A stretch of DNA of 64,000 bases. It comes from Dyadobacter luteus. Its GTDB lineage: Bacteria; Bacteroidota; Bacteroidia; Cytophagales; Spirosomataceae. A program made the translations under genes and the position numbers. Every line of letters starts with the position of its first letter. The stretch's first letter is position 1. The notes under the pieces are model-generated. The model was not told the DNA's origin. It made no database searches and saw nothing but the letters and a program-made list of their open reading frames with translations. The DNA is taken from assembly GCF_003383615.1 (NCBI RefSeq), contig NZ_QNUL01000031.1:1-64000 (forward strand), read 5' to 3'. This document shows positions 35,285-43,044 of this stretch, piece by piece.

Positions 35285-35428
35285 CTAGAAGAATAATATT
35301 TTAAAGAAAAAGAAAAATACACTTAGTAAAGCAATCAGCAGGGCTGCTATCCGTGTACTGACCTGAATTCCGGACAGCTCCGGATCTGTATTCTCCTTTT
35401 TCGTTTTTAGATCAGGTAATATCTTCAT
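35285..35428 (-). CDS. 47-residue single-pass membrane protein
   Basis: A very small gene between the Wzy-like and GT2 genes. The protein begins MKILPDLKTKKENTDPELSG, a charged cytoplasmic lead, then IQVSTRIAALLIALLSVFF and a phenylalanine-rich end (FFFKILFF), giving one membrane helix of about 20 residues. Its ATG overlaps the stop of the upstream GT2 gene by four bases (ATGA), and it ends 19 bases before the next ORF, so it is placed as a translated operon member. It may be a small subunit of the polymerase or the synthase complex; no family is recognised. Confidence 0.7.
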   Translation of the reverse strand: MKILPDLKTKKENTDPELSGIQVSTRIAALLIALLSVFFFFFKILFF

Positions 35429-36600
35429 GGTTTTTTCTCGTCTTCAATACCATGCTTTGTAGCGACGGAAATCTTATTAGCTCTTTTTGCTTTCAAAAGA
35501 GATAATAGCTGCAATGTCATAAAATGGGGAATTCGGTCCAATGACTTGTATATTTCCGGGCTCGTATGACTCATACGCAATGCCACTATAAAACCGGTAA
35601 CAAACAGAGCCATTCCTGCCAACCAAAGCACTGCCAGAAAAGGCGCAGTCCAAATATTAATAAGGAAAAACAAGCCAGACAGAATCAGGAAGATGAAAAG
35701 TGGTGGCCTTAGGAGAACTACACCGAACAACAATCTGTTCCAGCTAAATTTCGCCAATCCGGATCCTATCAGGCCGAATCCCAGACTAAAATATTTGAAC
35801 CAGGTATTGATCCACCGCGCCCTCTGATTCACCAATTGCTGAGAACCGGCTGTCTTTTCATCGTAAACAATTGCTTCAGGTGCAAATGCTATTCTATGTC
35901 CACGACTTACAATCTGATATTGCAATACTTTATCGAAACCTGCTCCGCTAACATCTCTCTTTTCAAGACATTCTCTATATAGCTCAGTCGTAAATGCCAT
36001 CCCCGAACCTGCCAGGGTAGCTGACGAACCCGCTTCAAAAAGCATTTTGCCATCATAGAAATGATAATAAATATCACGGGCAGCATCCAGCCGGGCAAGC
36101 GTTGTATTGGTATTCTTTGCGTCTCTTACACCCTGTACTGCCTTATAGCCCAATTTGAAAAATATATTCAGTTGGGAGAGATAATCCGGCTCAACTATAT
36201 TGTCGCTATCAATGATAGTGAGATGCGTATGGGGTCTTACGAAATGTTGGATTGCGTAAAAATGGGACCTCACATTTCCCGCTAATACTTGTTCAGGACG
36301 CAACAAGATGACACGTTCAGAAGCAAAATGAAGATTGGTAATGTCACACTTATCGGCAACAACATAGATCAGATAACGATCATAATCGGATTTCAGAATT
36401 GAATTTACAACATCAGGAAGCTGGCTGGTCTGCTCGTACGCTGTAACGATTACCGCATAGTCGGGTAATGAAGAGTCAGACAGTTTCTTAGAATTCTGTC
36501 CTCTTAAAACGGAACGAAGTAGCAGTAACAAAAGAGGAAAAACCAATTGAAAACCAATTAGTACCTGGCATATTACCCAGAAAACTTTGAGAATAACCAT
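35425..36600 (-). CDS. Membrane glycosyltransferase family 2
   Basis: A 391-residue GT2 with an N-terminal helix (about 3-30), a GT-A domain (47-275) and two or three C-terminal helices (about 285-350). Motifs: VIVTAYEQTSQLPDVV, TIIDSDNIVEPDYL as the DxD region, GAGFDKVLQYQIV, and the QRARW motif in NQRARWINTWFKYF, typical of processive or cellulose-synthase-like members. It may build the main chain. It begins 12 bases after the stop of the GumC-like gene, in one operon. Confidence 0.92.
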   Translation of the reverse strand: MVILKVFWVICQVLIGFQLVFPLLLLLLRSVLRGQNSKKLSDSSLPDYAVIVTAYEQTSQLPDVVNSILKSDYDRYLIYVVADKCDITNLHFASERVILLRPEQVLAGNVRSHFYAIQHFVRPHTHLTIIDSDNIVEPDYLSQLNIFFKLGYKAVQGVRDAKNTNTTLARLDAARDIYYHFYDGKMLFEAGSSATLAGSGMAFTTELYRECLEKRDVSGAGFDKVLQYQIVSRGHRIAFAPEAIVYDEKTAGSQQLVNQRARWINTWFKYFSLGFGLIGSGLAKFSWNRLLFGVVLLRPPLFIFLILSGLFFLINIWTAPFLAVLWLAGMALFVTGFIVALRMSHTSPEIYKSLDRIPHFMTLQLLSLLKAKRANKISVATKHGIEDEKKP

Positions 36601-36612
36601 AACGTTGTTTGA

Positions 36613-38763
36613 TTAGTTAGTTCCTCTGGTGTCATACCCCCCATCAGCCTGGGTAAACACCCACCCCGCAAACTTACTTCCCAGTGATTTCAGGTATTCA
36701 ATTTTAGCCTTGTCTGCCGCATCGATTGTCTTTCCTGACTTAAATACAGAAACTACCACATCAGAACAGGCAATCCATTCCTTCGCTTTGTTCATCGATT
36801 TCAAAGAATCAGTTTCAACCAAAATCACATCAAAACGACTAAGCAGATAGCTGAATACCTCTTCTACCAAAGCTACATCGGCAAGCTCGTTCAACGAAAC
36901 ATCCCCCCCTTTGTTTCCGATTATTGCAAGACCATCGGCACCAACAGCCGCCAGTGCACTATTTTTATCTAAGAAAAGATCTTCTACGAAATTCTTTGTA
37001 CCATTAATTTGTGTGATGTCGGGACTCGTAAAATTTCCGTCGATCAGCAGTACCCGTCGGTTCACTTTCGCAAACGCCCACGCCAATCCTTGAATCAGAA
37101 GCGTTTTACTTTCTCCATCTCCAAGACTCGTTACCGAGATTAACTTGGGACCTGCTTTTTCTGAGTCCAGCTCGTAGCGAATAGAGCGGATCAGGTTCCT
37201 CAGTATGGTCTTCGACTTATTACCACCTGCGTGATTCCCATAAAAATCAGGCACTTCTGAAACTCGATTGATATAGCCTATAACCGGAATACCACTTTCA
37301 TTGGCCAATTGTAAAGGATAATTAACCGATTTATCAAAAAAGTAGATTACAAAGAAAACAAGCAGACAGAATGCAAAGCTTACTACCCCTGAAAGAATAA
37401 GCAACATCATTTTTTTTGATGGTTGGACATCTCCGGGCAATGCCTTTTCTGCTACTTTGAGGTATACAGGAAAACTGGATTCCAGAGTAGCATTATTGTA
37501 GCGCTGCAATGCCTCCATATATTCTTTGCTTGCAATATCAATACCGGTTTCAAATTCCTGAATCTGAGCCTCATTGGGCACCAAAGCATCGAACTTTCGG
37601 TTTAGCCTGCGTAATTCCTGCTGAATAGAAGTAATACTGTTTGCGGCTAATTCCTGTTCTATTTCCAGAGTAAGCTTTTGTGTCACAAGCCCTTCTTTCA
37701 CAGTCATAGGGTTGTAGATATACCGGTCCGACGCATCCGCAATCTGAGAGCTTAATTTCTGCTGAAGGGAATCCAGACGAGTTTTATACGAAGGGTCAAA
37801 ATTGTTTCGTACATAAGCATCATTAACCGAGCGAAGCTGCTGCTTGGTAGCCACGATCTGCTGATTTATGCCCGTCATGGCACTCTCAATATACTTTCTG
37901 TCTGCTGGATTAAATTTCTTGTCAATACGATTGATCGCAGCTGCATAGGCAACAATGTCCTTTTCAGCCCCCTCACGTTTTGCCTCGTATTCGGCGATTT
38001 GCCCATACAGACTTCGTGCCTGTTCATTTAGATTGAGTACGCGATTTTTGATCTTGAAATTCCGGAGCTCATTCATTTCCTGAGTGAGTATATTCCTTTT
38101 TTTATTCAGGAAATCGGTAAGAAATGTAATTGCCCTGGTGCTGTTTGTATCAATGCGGCTAGAATAGTAGGATATAAATTCCGAAGAAAGCGTGTTGATC
38201 AGATACGCTGATAACAGTGGATGATCAGTCTCAGCATCTATACTGATATAGTCGCTATTCCGGACACGGTATACCGATACTTTTGAAACCAGCGAATTGT
38301 AGTCATATCCACTTTCCCTAAGCAATGCAATCAGCTTAACATCTTGCTTATCCCCAGGTACAAGCTCTTGTTTGCCTTTCAGTTTCGTGTTGATGCGGCT
38401 GATCAACTTCGCCTTGTCAGACTGACCTAAATCTTCCGAAACATTTCTGAAGGCCGCCTGAGGCGTCTGTAAATCATGTAAAAGAAGTCTGAAAGAAACC
38501 TGGTCGAAGATCTTCTTAAGCATGATCATTTGCGTAAGATTGTCGAACTTCCTGTTTATCTCCGACTCCTGGTCCTTATCCGCCAGGCTCAGTACCTGAT
38601 CAGTTTTATCTACAAGTCCGGTTGCAATGCTTCCATGTGATTTATATTCATCAGGCAGCTCTCTCACCAAAAAAAAACACATGACAAGTGTGAGCATAGG
38701 CACCCCTGTAAGCACCCATTTATTACGATACAGGAGTCTCAGGTATTGTATAACTTCCGTCAT
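36613..38763 (-). CDS. Wzc/GumC-like co-polymerase with degenerate tyrosine-kinase domain
   Basis: A 716-residue inner-membrane protein that sets polysaccharide chain length. Wzz-type N-terminus with first helix (about 18-35), a long periplasmic coiled coil (200-440), second helix (about 452-476), and a cytoplasmic BY-kinase-like domain (510-705). The nucleotide motifs are altered: Walker A is LGDGESKT (547-554) with serine in place of the second glycine, Walker A' is LLIDGN (572-577) instead of DxD, Walker B is VILVET. The tyrosine cluster is absent: only Y710 is near the C-terminus. The enzyme is therefore probably a pseudokinase or weak ATPase. Its ATG overlaps the stop of the upstream TolC-like gene. 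Confidence 0.9.
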   Translation of the reverse strand: MTEVIQYLRLLYRNKWVLTGVPMLTLVMCFFLVRELPDEYKSHGSIATGLVDKTDQVLSLADKDQESEINRKFDNLTQMIMLKKIFDQVSFRLLLHDLQTPQAAFRNVSEDLGQSDKAKLISRINTKLKGKQELVPGDKQDVKLIALLRESGYDYNSLVSKVSVYRVRNSDYISIDAETDHPLLSAYLINTLSSEFISYYSSRIDTNSTRAITFLTDFLNKKRNILTQEMNELRNFKIKNRVLNLNEQARSLYGQIAEYEAKREGAEKDIVAYAAAINRIDKKFNPADRKYIESAMTGINQQIVATKQQLRSVNDAYVRNNFDPSYKTRLDSLQQKLSSQIADASDRYIYNPMTVKEGLVTQKLTLEIEQELAANSITSIQQELRRLNRKFDALVPNEAQIQEFETGIDIASKEYMEALQRYNNATLESSFPVYLKVAEKALPGDVQPSKKMMLLILSGVVSFAFCLLVFFVIYFFDKSVNYPLQLANESGIPVIGYINRVSEVPDFYGNHAGGNKSKTILRNLIRSIRYELDSEKAGPKLISVTSLGDGESKTLLIQGLAWAFAKVNRRVLLIDGNFTSPDITQINGTKNFVEDLFLDKNSALAAVGADGLAIIGNKGGDVSLNELADVALVEEVFSYLLSRFDVILVETDSLKSMNKAKEWIACSDVVVSVFKSGKTIDAADKAKIEYLKSLGSKFAGWVFTQADGGYDTRGTN

Positions 38764-39428
38764 TTGATCTCTTCAAGTTTTTGTCCTAACAATTCTTCCA
38801 GGCTACTTTTTGCAATGTAAACGTCGGCTTCGGAAGTTATTTTTGTTTGTAGCTGTGTGGAATACATCAATAGGGCAGTATTGTAATTCTGAACGGTAGT
38901 TTCACCCTTTTCGAACCGGTAACGGGCATCCTTCAGTGCACTCTCTACGTCCAGCAGTGCCTCAGATTTTAATCTCAGAATTGTCTGATGCTGAATAAGT
39001 GTAAAGTAGCGTTTCCTGACATCAGCTTCCAGACTTCGTTCGTAAGTCTGTTTCTCAAACTCAGTAACCTTTACTTCTGCTTTAGCCTGTTTAACCTGAG
39101 TCGGTTTCTGAAGAATGGAACCTATGTTTACAAAAAAACCGAATTGATATCCTTGCAGAAAGTTGGGGTTAATACCACTTGTAGTTTGATTGGGATTGTA
39201 GAGATACGAAAGTGAGATAATATCAAAATAGGAAAGTTTAGTCCTTCTCACTCCCAGGTTTCCCATTTCTATACGGGAGTCATAAGACTTGATCTGCGGA
39301 TAATTCTTTTTCGCAATTGCAACCAGCTTGTCCAGATATTCATAGGATATCTCCTGTGCAAGTGTTTCCTGTGCGCGAATTTCACCAAAAGATGCCAGGA
39401 TAATTATCAATAAACCAATGTATTTCAT
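38760..39428 (-). CDS. Half-length TolC-like outer membrane protein
   Basis: A 222-residue protein with signal peptide (MKYIGLLIIILASFGEIRAQ) and one TolC-type repeat: long helices (about 30-75 and 115-220) around a short strand region (YQFGFFVNIG). Typical outer-membrane efflux proteins have two such repeats in about 450 residues, so this is half the normal length. The ending ELLGQKLEEIK is typical of TolC helices. It overlaps the GumC-like gene by four bases. It may form the outer membrane exit, perhaps as a larger oligomer; no classical Wza gene is seen in the window. Confidence 0.82.
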   Translation of the reverse strand: MKYIGLLIIILASFGEIRAQETLAQEISYEYLDKLVAIAKKNYPQIKSYDSRIEMGNLGVRRTKLSYFDIISLSYLYNPNQTTSGINPNFLQGYQFGFFVNIGSILQKPTQVKQAKAEVKVTEFEKQTYERSLEADVRKRYFTLIQHQTILRLKSEALLDVESALKDARYRFEKGETTVQNYNTALLMYSTQLQTKITSEADVYIAKSSLEELLGQKLEEIK

Positions 39429-39482
39429 TTACCTGATAGGTTATTACCCCTCTGAGCACATGCTCTTTTTATTAAAAAAAAT

Positions 39483-40703
39483 TTAAACATCCTCAGATTG
39501 CAGAAGCGCCGGAAAAGTTTTCAAAATGATCATCATATCCATTTTGAAGGAGAAGTTTTTGGCATACTCAATATCAAGGGCTGCCCGCTCTTCTTCCGAC
39601 ATGTCCGCTTTTCCTTTCCCACGCTTCGTTACCTGCCAAAGCCCGGTAAGGCCGGCTGGTCCCGCAAAACGAAGTATTTTATTATCTGTAGTCATCTTCT
39701 CTGCTTCATAAAGAGGAAGAGGCCTGTTTCCAACCAGTGACATATCCCCTTTCAGAATGTTGATCAGCTGTGGTAATTCATCCAGACTTGAATTTCGCAG
39801 AAATTTCCCGATCCTTGTAATACGCGGGTCATTCTGAAATTTCATAAATGCCGCTTTTTGCTCCTTCTGCTGGTTAAAAACCTTCTCACAGATTTCCTTC
39901 CCATCCAGAAACAGCCTGCGATTACAGTAGCCGCCATTTCTGCATTCTTCACACATGTTAGCCAACTCTGGTTTTAAGTCGGTCTCTACATGTGCTGTAT
40001 TGTACATATTGAGCGCAGCCATTTTGCGGATCAGCTGATCAGCGTCGGTGCGCATTGTCCGAAATTTGTAGAGATCAAAGATTTTATACCCGCTTCCAAC
40101 CCTTTTAGATCTGTAAAAAACAGACCCCCTGGAATCAAGACGGATAGCGAGTGCAACCAGCAGAAAAACGGGCGATAACAACAAAACGGCTAAACCCGTA
40201 GACACAACGTCCATTGCTCTTTTCCACCATGGAGTGCCACTGCTCGAAGCGCTGATTTTTTCAGAAGCCAACCTTGCTACATACCACTGTCTTTTGGTAA
40301 AATAGTGCAGGCGTGTCAGCAAATCGCCCTCCGAGAAATCAGAAGGGAAAATATCATCAGCATGTTTGTCCTTGGCGTTGCGTATCAGTGCCTGGGTAAG
40401 CTTATCCACCATGATTACAAATGGTAAATTTCCCATGGCAGGATTGCTGCGAACCTGATCCAGCAATTGCCATCCCCCGCCTTTTACATGCGCCATGATC
40501 ACATCTGCAGGAAAATAATCCTGTATAGCAGCAAGTAATGTTTCTCCATCTTCAAAATATTCAATCTGAAGATAGCTACCGTAATTAGCAGAAAACCAAA
40601 GATATTGTTCGAAATCCTTGCTCAGATAAGCAACCCGGTAGGTTGCTGAGGGAGAGATTTTGGTATCAGGATTATCTATTGAATGCAAATGCTTCAATTC
40701 CAT
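39483..40703 (-). CDS. Receiver-like/sugar transferase fusion (WcaJ-type primer)
   Basis: A 406-residue fusion. The N-terminal part (20-135) has the fold order of a receiver domain (RVAYLSK, ADVIMAHVKGGG, LPFVIMVD, ADDIFPSDFSEGD), but the phospho-acceptor aspartate position is H72 and the switch lysine is lost. The C-terminal part (156-405) is a bacterial sugar transferase that starts glycan assembly on undecaprenyl phosphate: membrane helix 166-188, FYRSKRVGSGYKIFDLYKFRTM, SLDELPQLINILKGDMSLVGNRP and GLTGLWQV. A cysteine insert (C251, C254, C260, C272) interrupts the catalytic domain and could bind metal. The ATG at 40703 is preferred; 40763 would overlap the previous gene. A lone response regulator gene lies 25 bases upstream. 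Confidence 0.9.
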   Translation of the reverse strand: MELKHLHSIDNPDTKISPSATYRVAYLSKDFEQYLWFSANYGSYLQIEYFEDGETLLAAIQDYFPADVIMAHVKGGGWQLLDQVRSNPAMGNLPFVIMVDKLTQALIRNAKDKHADDIFPSDFSEGDLLTRLHYFTKRQWYVARLASEKISASSSGTPWWKRAMDVVSTGLAVLLLSPVFLLVALAIRLDSRGSVFYRSKRVGSGYKIFDLYKFRTMRTDADQLIRKMAALNMYNTAHVETDLKPELANMCEECRNGGYCNRRLFLDGKEICEKVFNQQKEQKAAFMKFQNDPRITRIGKFLRNSSLDELPQLINILKGDMSLVGNRPLPLYEAEKMTTDNKILRFAGPAGLTGLWQVTKRGKGKADMSEEERAALDIEYAKNFSFKMDMMIILKTFPALLQSEDV

Positions 40704-40728
40704 GATGTTGAATAGGAAGGAACCTTGT

Positions 40729-41118
40729 TTACGAAAATCTTCTGCTTCTACGCAGTATAGCATTTATTTTTGCCTGCACTTCCAATGGATTGAAAGGTTT
40801 CAGCATAAAATCGTCGGCTCCCAGATTAAGGCATTGGATACGCTCACTGCTTTCATCTGATCCTGAAAGAATAACTATTGGAATATCCATATAAAGATTG
40901 CTTGCTTTCGCTACCTTAAGGAACTCCTTGCCGCTCAGGTTGGGCATATTCAAATCAGCAATAACCAGATCGATTTCGTTGCCTTCTTCAAGCCAAAGCA
41001 TCCCTTCGGATCCATCGTGCTTAATGACGACATTAAAGTCCTTTTTTAGAAAATGTTCCAATATCTTACAAATACTGGGTTCATCATCTATAATCAAAAG
41101 TGTCTGTTTACTATCCAT
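40729..41118 (-). CDS. Single-domain response regulator
   Basis: A 129-residue CheY-like receiver: acidic pair D11-D12, phospho-acceptor D55 in IADLNMP, T/S switch in PIVILSGSDESS and lysine in MLKPFNP near 108. No output domain follows. The start at 41118 is chosen because the upstream ATG at 41136 would read through an ACTCAACG motif that also precedes other genes. The next gene downstream holds a receiver-like, non-phosphorylatable domain fused to a sugar transferase, so this regulator may act on glycan initiation by protein contact; inferred only from context. Confidence 0.92.
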   Translation of the reverse strand: MDSKQTLLIIDDEPSICKILEHFLKKDFNVVIKHDGSEGMLWLEEGNEIDLVIADLNMPNLSGKEFLKVAKASNLYMDIPIVILSGSDESSERIQCLNLGADDFMLKPFNPLEVQAKINAILRRSRRFS

Positions 41119-41119
41119 A

Positions 41120-41127
41120 CGTTGAGT
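41120..41127 (-). promoter_or_regulatory. ACTCAACG motif before the response regulator
   Basis: Exact ACTCAACG one base before the ATG at 41118, preceded by TTT. It supports the shorter start for this gene. Confidence 0.3.
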
Positions 41128-41136
41128 AAAGTCCAT

Positions 41137-41584
41137 TCATTTTTTATAAGATTTCGCATATAGATATTTATTCCTTTTAATCGAAAAAAGAAAAAGCTTG
41201 TTACAACTACTTCCATATTCCCGTTCAACAGCAGTCTAAACATCCCTGTAAAATCTATTCTGACTGCGCAAAAAATACAAATAAAATGCTAACCAAATCT
41301 TTATTCAGCAGCCTCAAATCGTCATTTTCACTAATCCCTGCAAGATCAAAAAAAATTACTACAATTGAAAATTAACTTCTCAAATTACTTCTACCAGCTC
41401 GTGTTGCCACGTGTGACCGTATTAGAATTAAGTAGAATGCTACATTTAAACTGTAAAGGTCTATTGTGGTCACTTCAAATTACAAGTATTGCCTACAGAT
41501 CAGATAAAGTTGGGTTACCAGCAGATCCAAACTGTTTACATTCAATCACTTTGCCCCTTTACAAGGGAAGCTATTTAAAGTGCA
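41137..41584. other. 448-bp AT-rich intergenic region
   Basis: Between the response regulator (its upstream side) and the end of the DUF4202 gene, both minus strand. It must hold the promoter of the operon that runs leftward to 33.8 kb. I see no convincing gene; a plus-strand frame starting at 41365 runs antisense into DUF4202 and has no protein character. No strong hairpin is apparent. Confidence 0.6.
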
Positions 41585-42166
41585 TCAGGCTCCTAAAGCT
41601 TTCTTCAAAAGACTCAACGCCGAATCGCTGTAAGATAGCTGAAGAGCGGCCGACTGACCTGCCTCACTCATTTTTTTCCAGGTTTTTTGAAGAATGTCAA
41701 TCATTTTTTCCTCCGACAACTTTAGAATAAGGTCGTCAAACTGATAAATCAGAAAGACAATACACAGTGCGTCCTCAATCGTTTGTACATCCGGGTCAGT
41801 TTTTAGCTTCTGTTTCCTGATGATTTCCGTCACACGGGTAATGGTCGACTCCTCATATCCAATATCATCCAGAATTTCCGTTGCTTTTTCTGCATGAAAT
41901 TTCGAAAGGTCACTTCTCCATTTCAGGTATCCTACCCTTCCCTCGGGATAAGTGCTACGGGCAATTTCCCAACGTCCTATATGCTGGCTCCTGGATGCAA
42001 GCAACAACGGTTCTCCCGCTTCAGGATTCAGTTTAGTAACCCATTCATGTAGCCGGAGGGCATAAAAATACTCCGATGGGTACTCTACCCCATCCCAGTT
42101 TACCTTCTCAGGAGCTTGCTTGTTGTAGGTGTCAAATTTTTCAAAAGCTTCATCTAATTTCGCCAT
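41585..42166 (-). CDS. DUF4202 domain protein
   Basis: A 193-residue cytosolic protein of the DUF4202 family, which is all-helical and covers the whole length. Recognisable pieces: FDTYNKQAPEKVNWDGVEYP, LRLHEWVTKLNPEAGEPLLLASRSQHIGRWEI, GYLKWRSDLSKFHAEKA and FLIYQFDDLILKL. Conserved histidines and aspartates (SQHI, KFHAEK, QFDD) suggest an HD-like metal site, but function is not known. The ATG at 42166 is used since an upstream frame overlaps the lipoprotein gene. Follows that gene by 11 bases. Confidence 0.88.
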   Translation of the reverse strand: MAKLDEAFEKFDTYNKQAPEKVNWDGVEYPSEYFYALRLHEWVTKLNPEAGEPLLLASRSQHIGRWEIARSTYPEGRVGYLKWRSDLSKFHAEKATEILDDIGYEESTITRVTEIIRKQKLKTDPDVQTIEDALCIVFLIYQFDDLILKLSEEKMIDILQKTWKKMSEAGQSAALQLSYSDSALSLLKKALGA

Positions 42167-42177
42167 GGTGATTTTCC

Positions 42178-42639
42178 TTAATCTTCTGCTGTAAATTCTA
42201 ATGCTATTTTGGTAGTGCGGGGATAATCGTAAGCAGTGCTGGATGTGCTCATCGTAAACTTTCCGGTGCTTACACCCGCCGGCGCGACGGCCCACGCTCC
42301 GCCTTGCTGCCCATCGGCACTGACTTCAATATTCTTATTTGTCCTGGTCCATTTCAATCTAAAAGGAGTTGGATCACCTTTAAAAACACCCTCAAAAGTT
42401 CCATCTTTTTTAAACTGAACAGTTTCCATATATCTTTCAAAGTCCACTCCACCAAACCGGCTCACTATCTTTCCGTCTTTCAGACTCTGAACATCATCGA
42501 TGTAAATCTGACTGATCTTCCATTGTTTCACTGCGGTCAACCTTTCGGCTGCCTCTTCAGGATTTTGGGAACCGCTGCTACATGCTATCAGACAAGACAG
42601 CCAGCCAAGTACCAGCAGAATATTTTTAGCTTTGATCAT
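42178..42639 (-). CDS. Lipoprotein of unknown function
   Basis: A 153-residue protein with a lipoprotein signal (MIKAKNILLVLGWLSCLIAC, Cys20). The mature part looks like a lipocalin-type beta barrel: VKQWKISQIYIDDVQSL, YMETVQFKKDGTFEGVF and TKIALEFTAED at the end. Many Bacteroidota make such small lipocalin-like lipoproteins; no function is known. It is 21 bases downstream of the DUF3037 gene and upstream of DUF4202, all on one strand. Confidence 0.75.
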   Translation of the reverse strand: MIKAKNILLVLGWLSCLIACSSGSQNPEEAAERLTAVKQWKISQIYIDDVQSLKDGKIVSRFGGVDFERYMETVQFKKDGTFEGVFKGDPTPFRLKWTRTNKNIEVSADGQQGGAWAVAPAGVSTGKFTMSTSSTAYDYPRTTKIALEFTAED

Positions 42640-42660
42640 ATGCTTTAACAGTTTGGTTCT

Positions 42661-43044
42661 TTACAATACCAGATCACCAAACAACTTTTTCAATGTTACT
42701 TCAGCATCTACACAAAAGCCAGGATGAACCTTGGAGCTTTGCACCACACTGCTTCTGGTTGCGGTGAGCCAGCGGAAGCGGGATGCAATTGGCAGCGAAC
42801 CAATAAAACCACCCGCTTTGCCTCCCGCACAAATTTGTTCAAAGGCAATCAGGTATGATTTAAGTTGATCTATATCTGCTTTTTTGCACAGCGCTCGTAC
42901 CCTGCTTTCTTCTATATGGTATAATACTTTCAGAAAACGCTGACCAGGACAATACAAGATAATGCCTGCATTAATAAATTCTTCACGCTCCACCCTGGGT
43001 ACAACGCGGATAACGGCGTACTCAAATAAGTGCTTTTCTTGCAT
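42661..43044 (-). CDS. DUF3037 domain protein
   Basis: A 127-residue protein of the DUF3037 family, starting MQEKHLFEYAVIRVVPRVEREEFINAGIILYCPG across residues 1-34, a strongly conserved opening. It overlaps the HipA-like kinase gene by 23 bases. The pairing of DUF3037 with a HipA-like protein recurs in bacteria, so the two probably act together; the biochemical role of DUF3037 is unknown. A conserved cysteine pair around residues 53 and 71 is present. Confidence 0.85.
   Translation of the reverse strand: MQEKHLFEYAVIRVVPRVEREEFINAGIILYCPGQRFLKVLYHIEESRVRALCKKADIDQLKSYLIAFEQICAGGKAGGFIGSLPIASRFRWLTATRSSVVQSSKVHPGFCVDAEVTLKKLFGDLVL

Noticed and set aside
38760..39428. Frameshifted full-length TolC gene
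   Set aside because: The frame opens with a signal peptide and closes within the ATGA overlap with the next gene, so both ends look natural; there is no second half in either flanking region.
41365..41730. Plus-strand frame of 121 residues in the 41-kb intergenic region
   Set aside because: It runs antisense into the DUF4202 gene and its composition is unlike a real protein.
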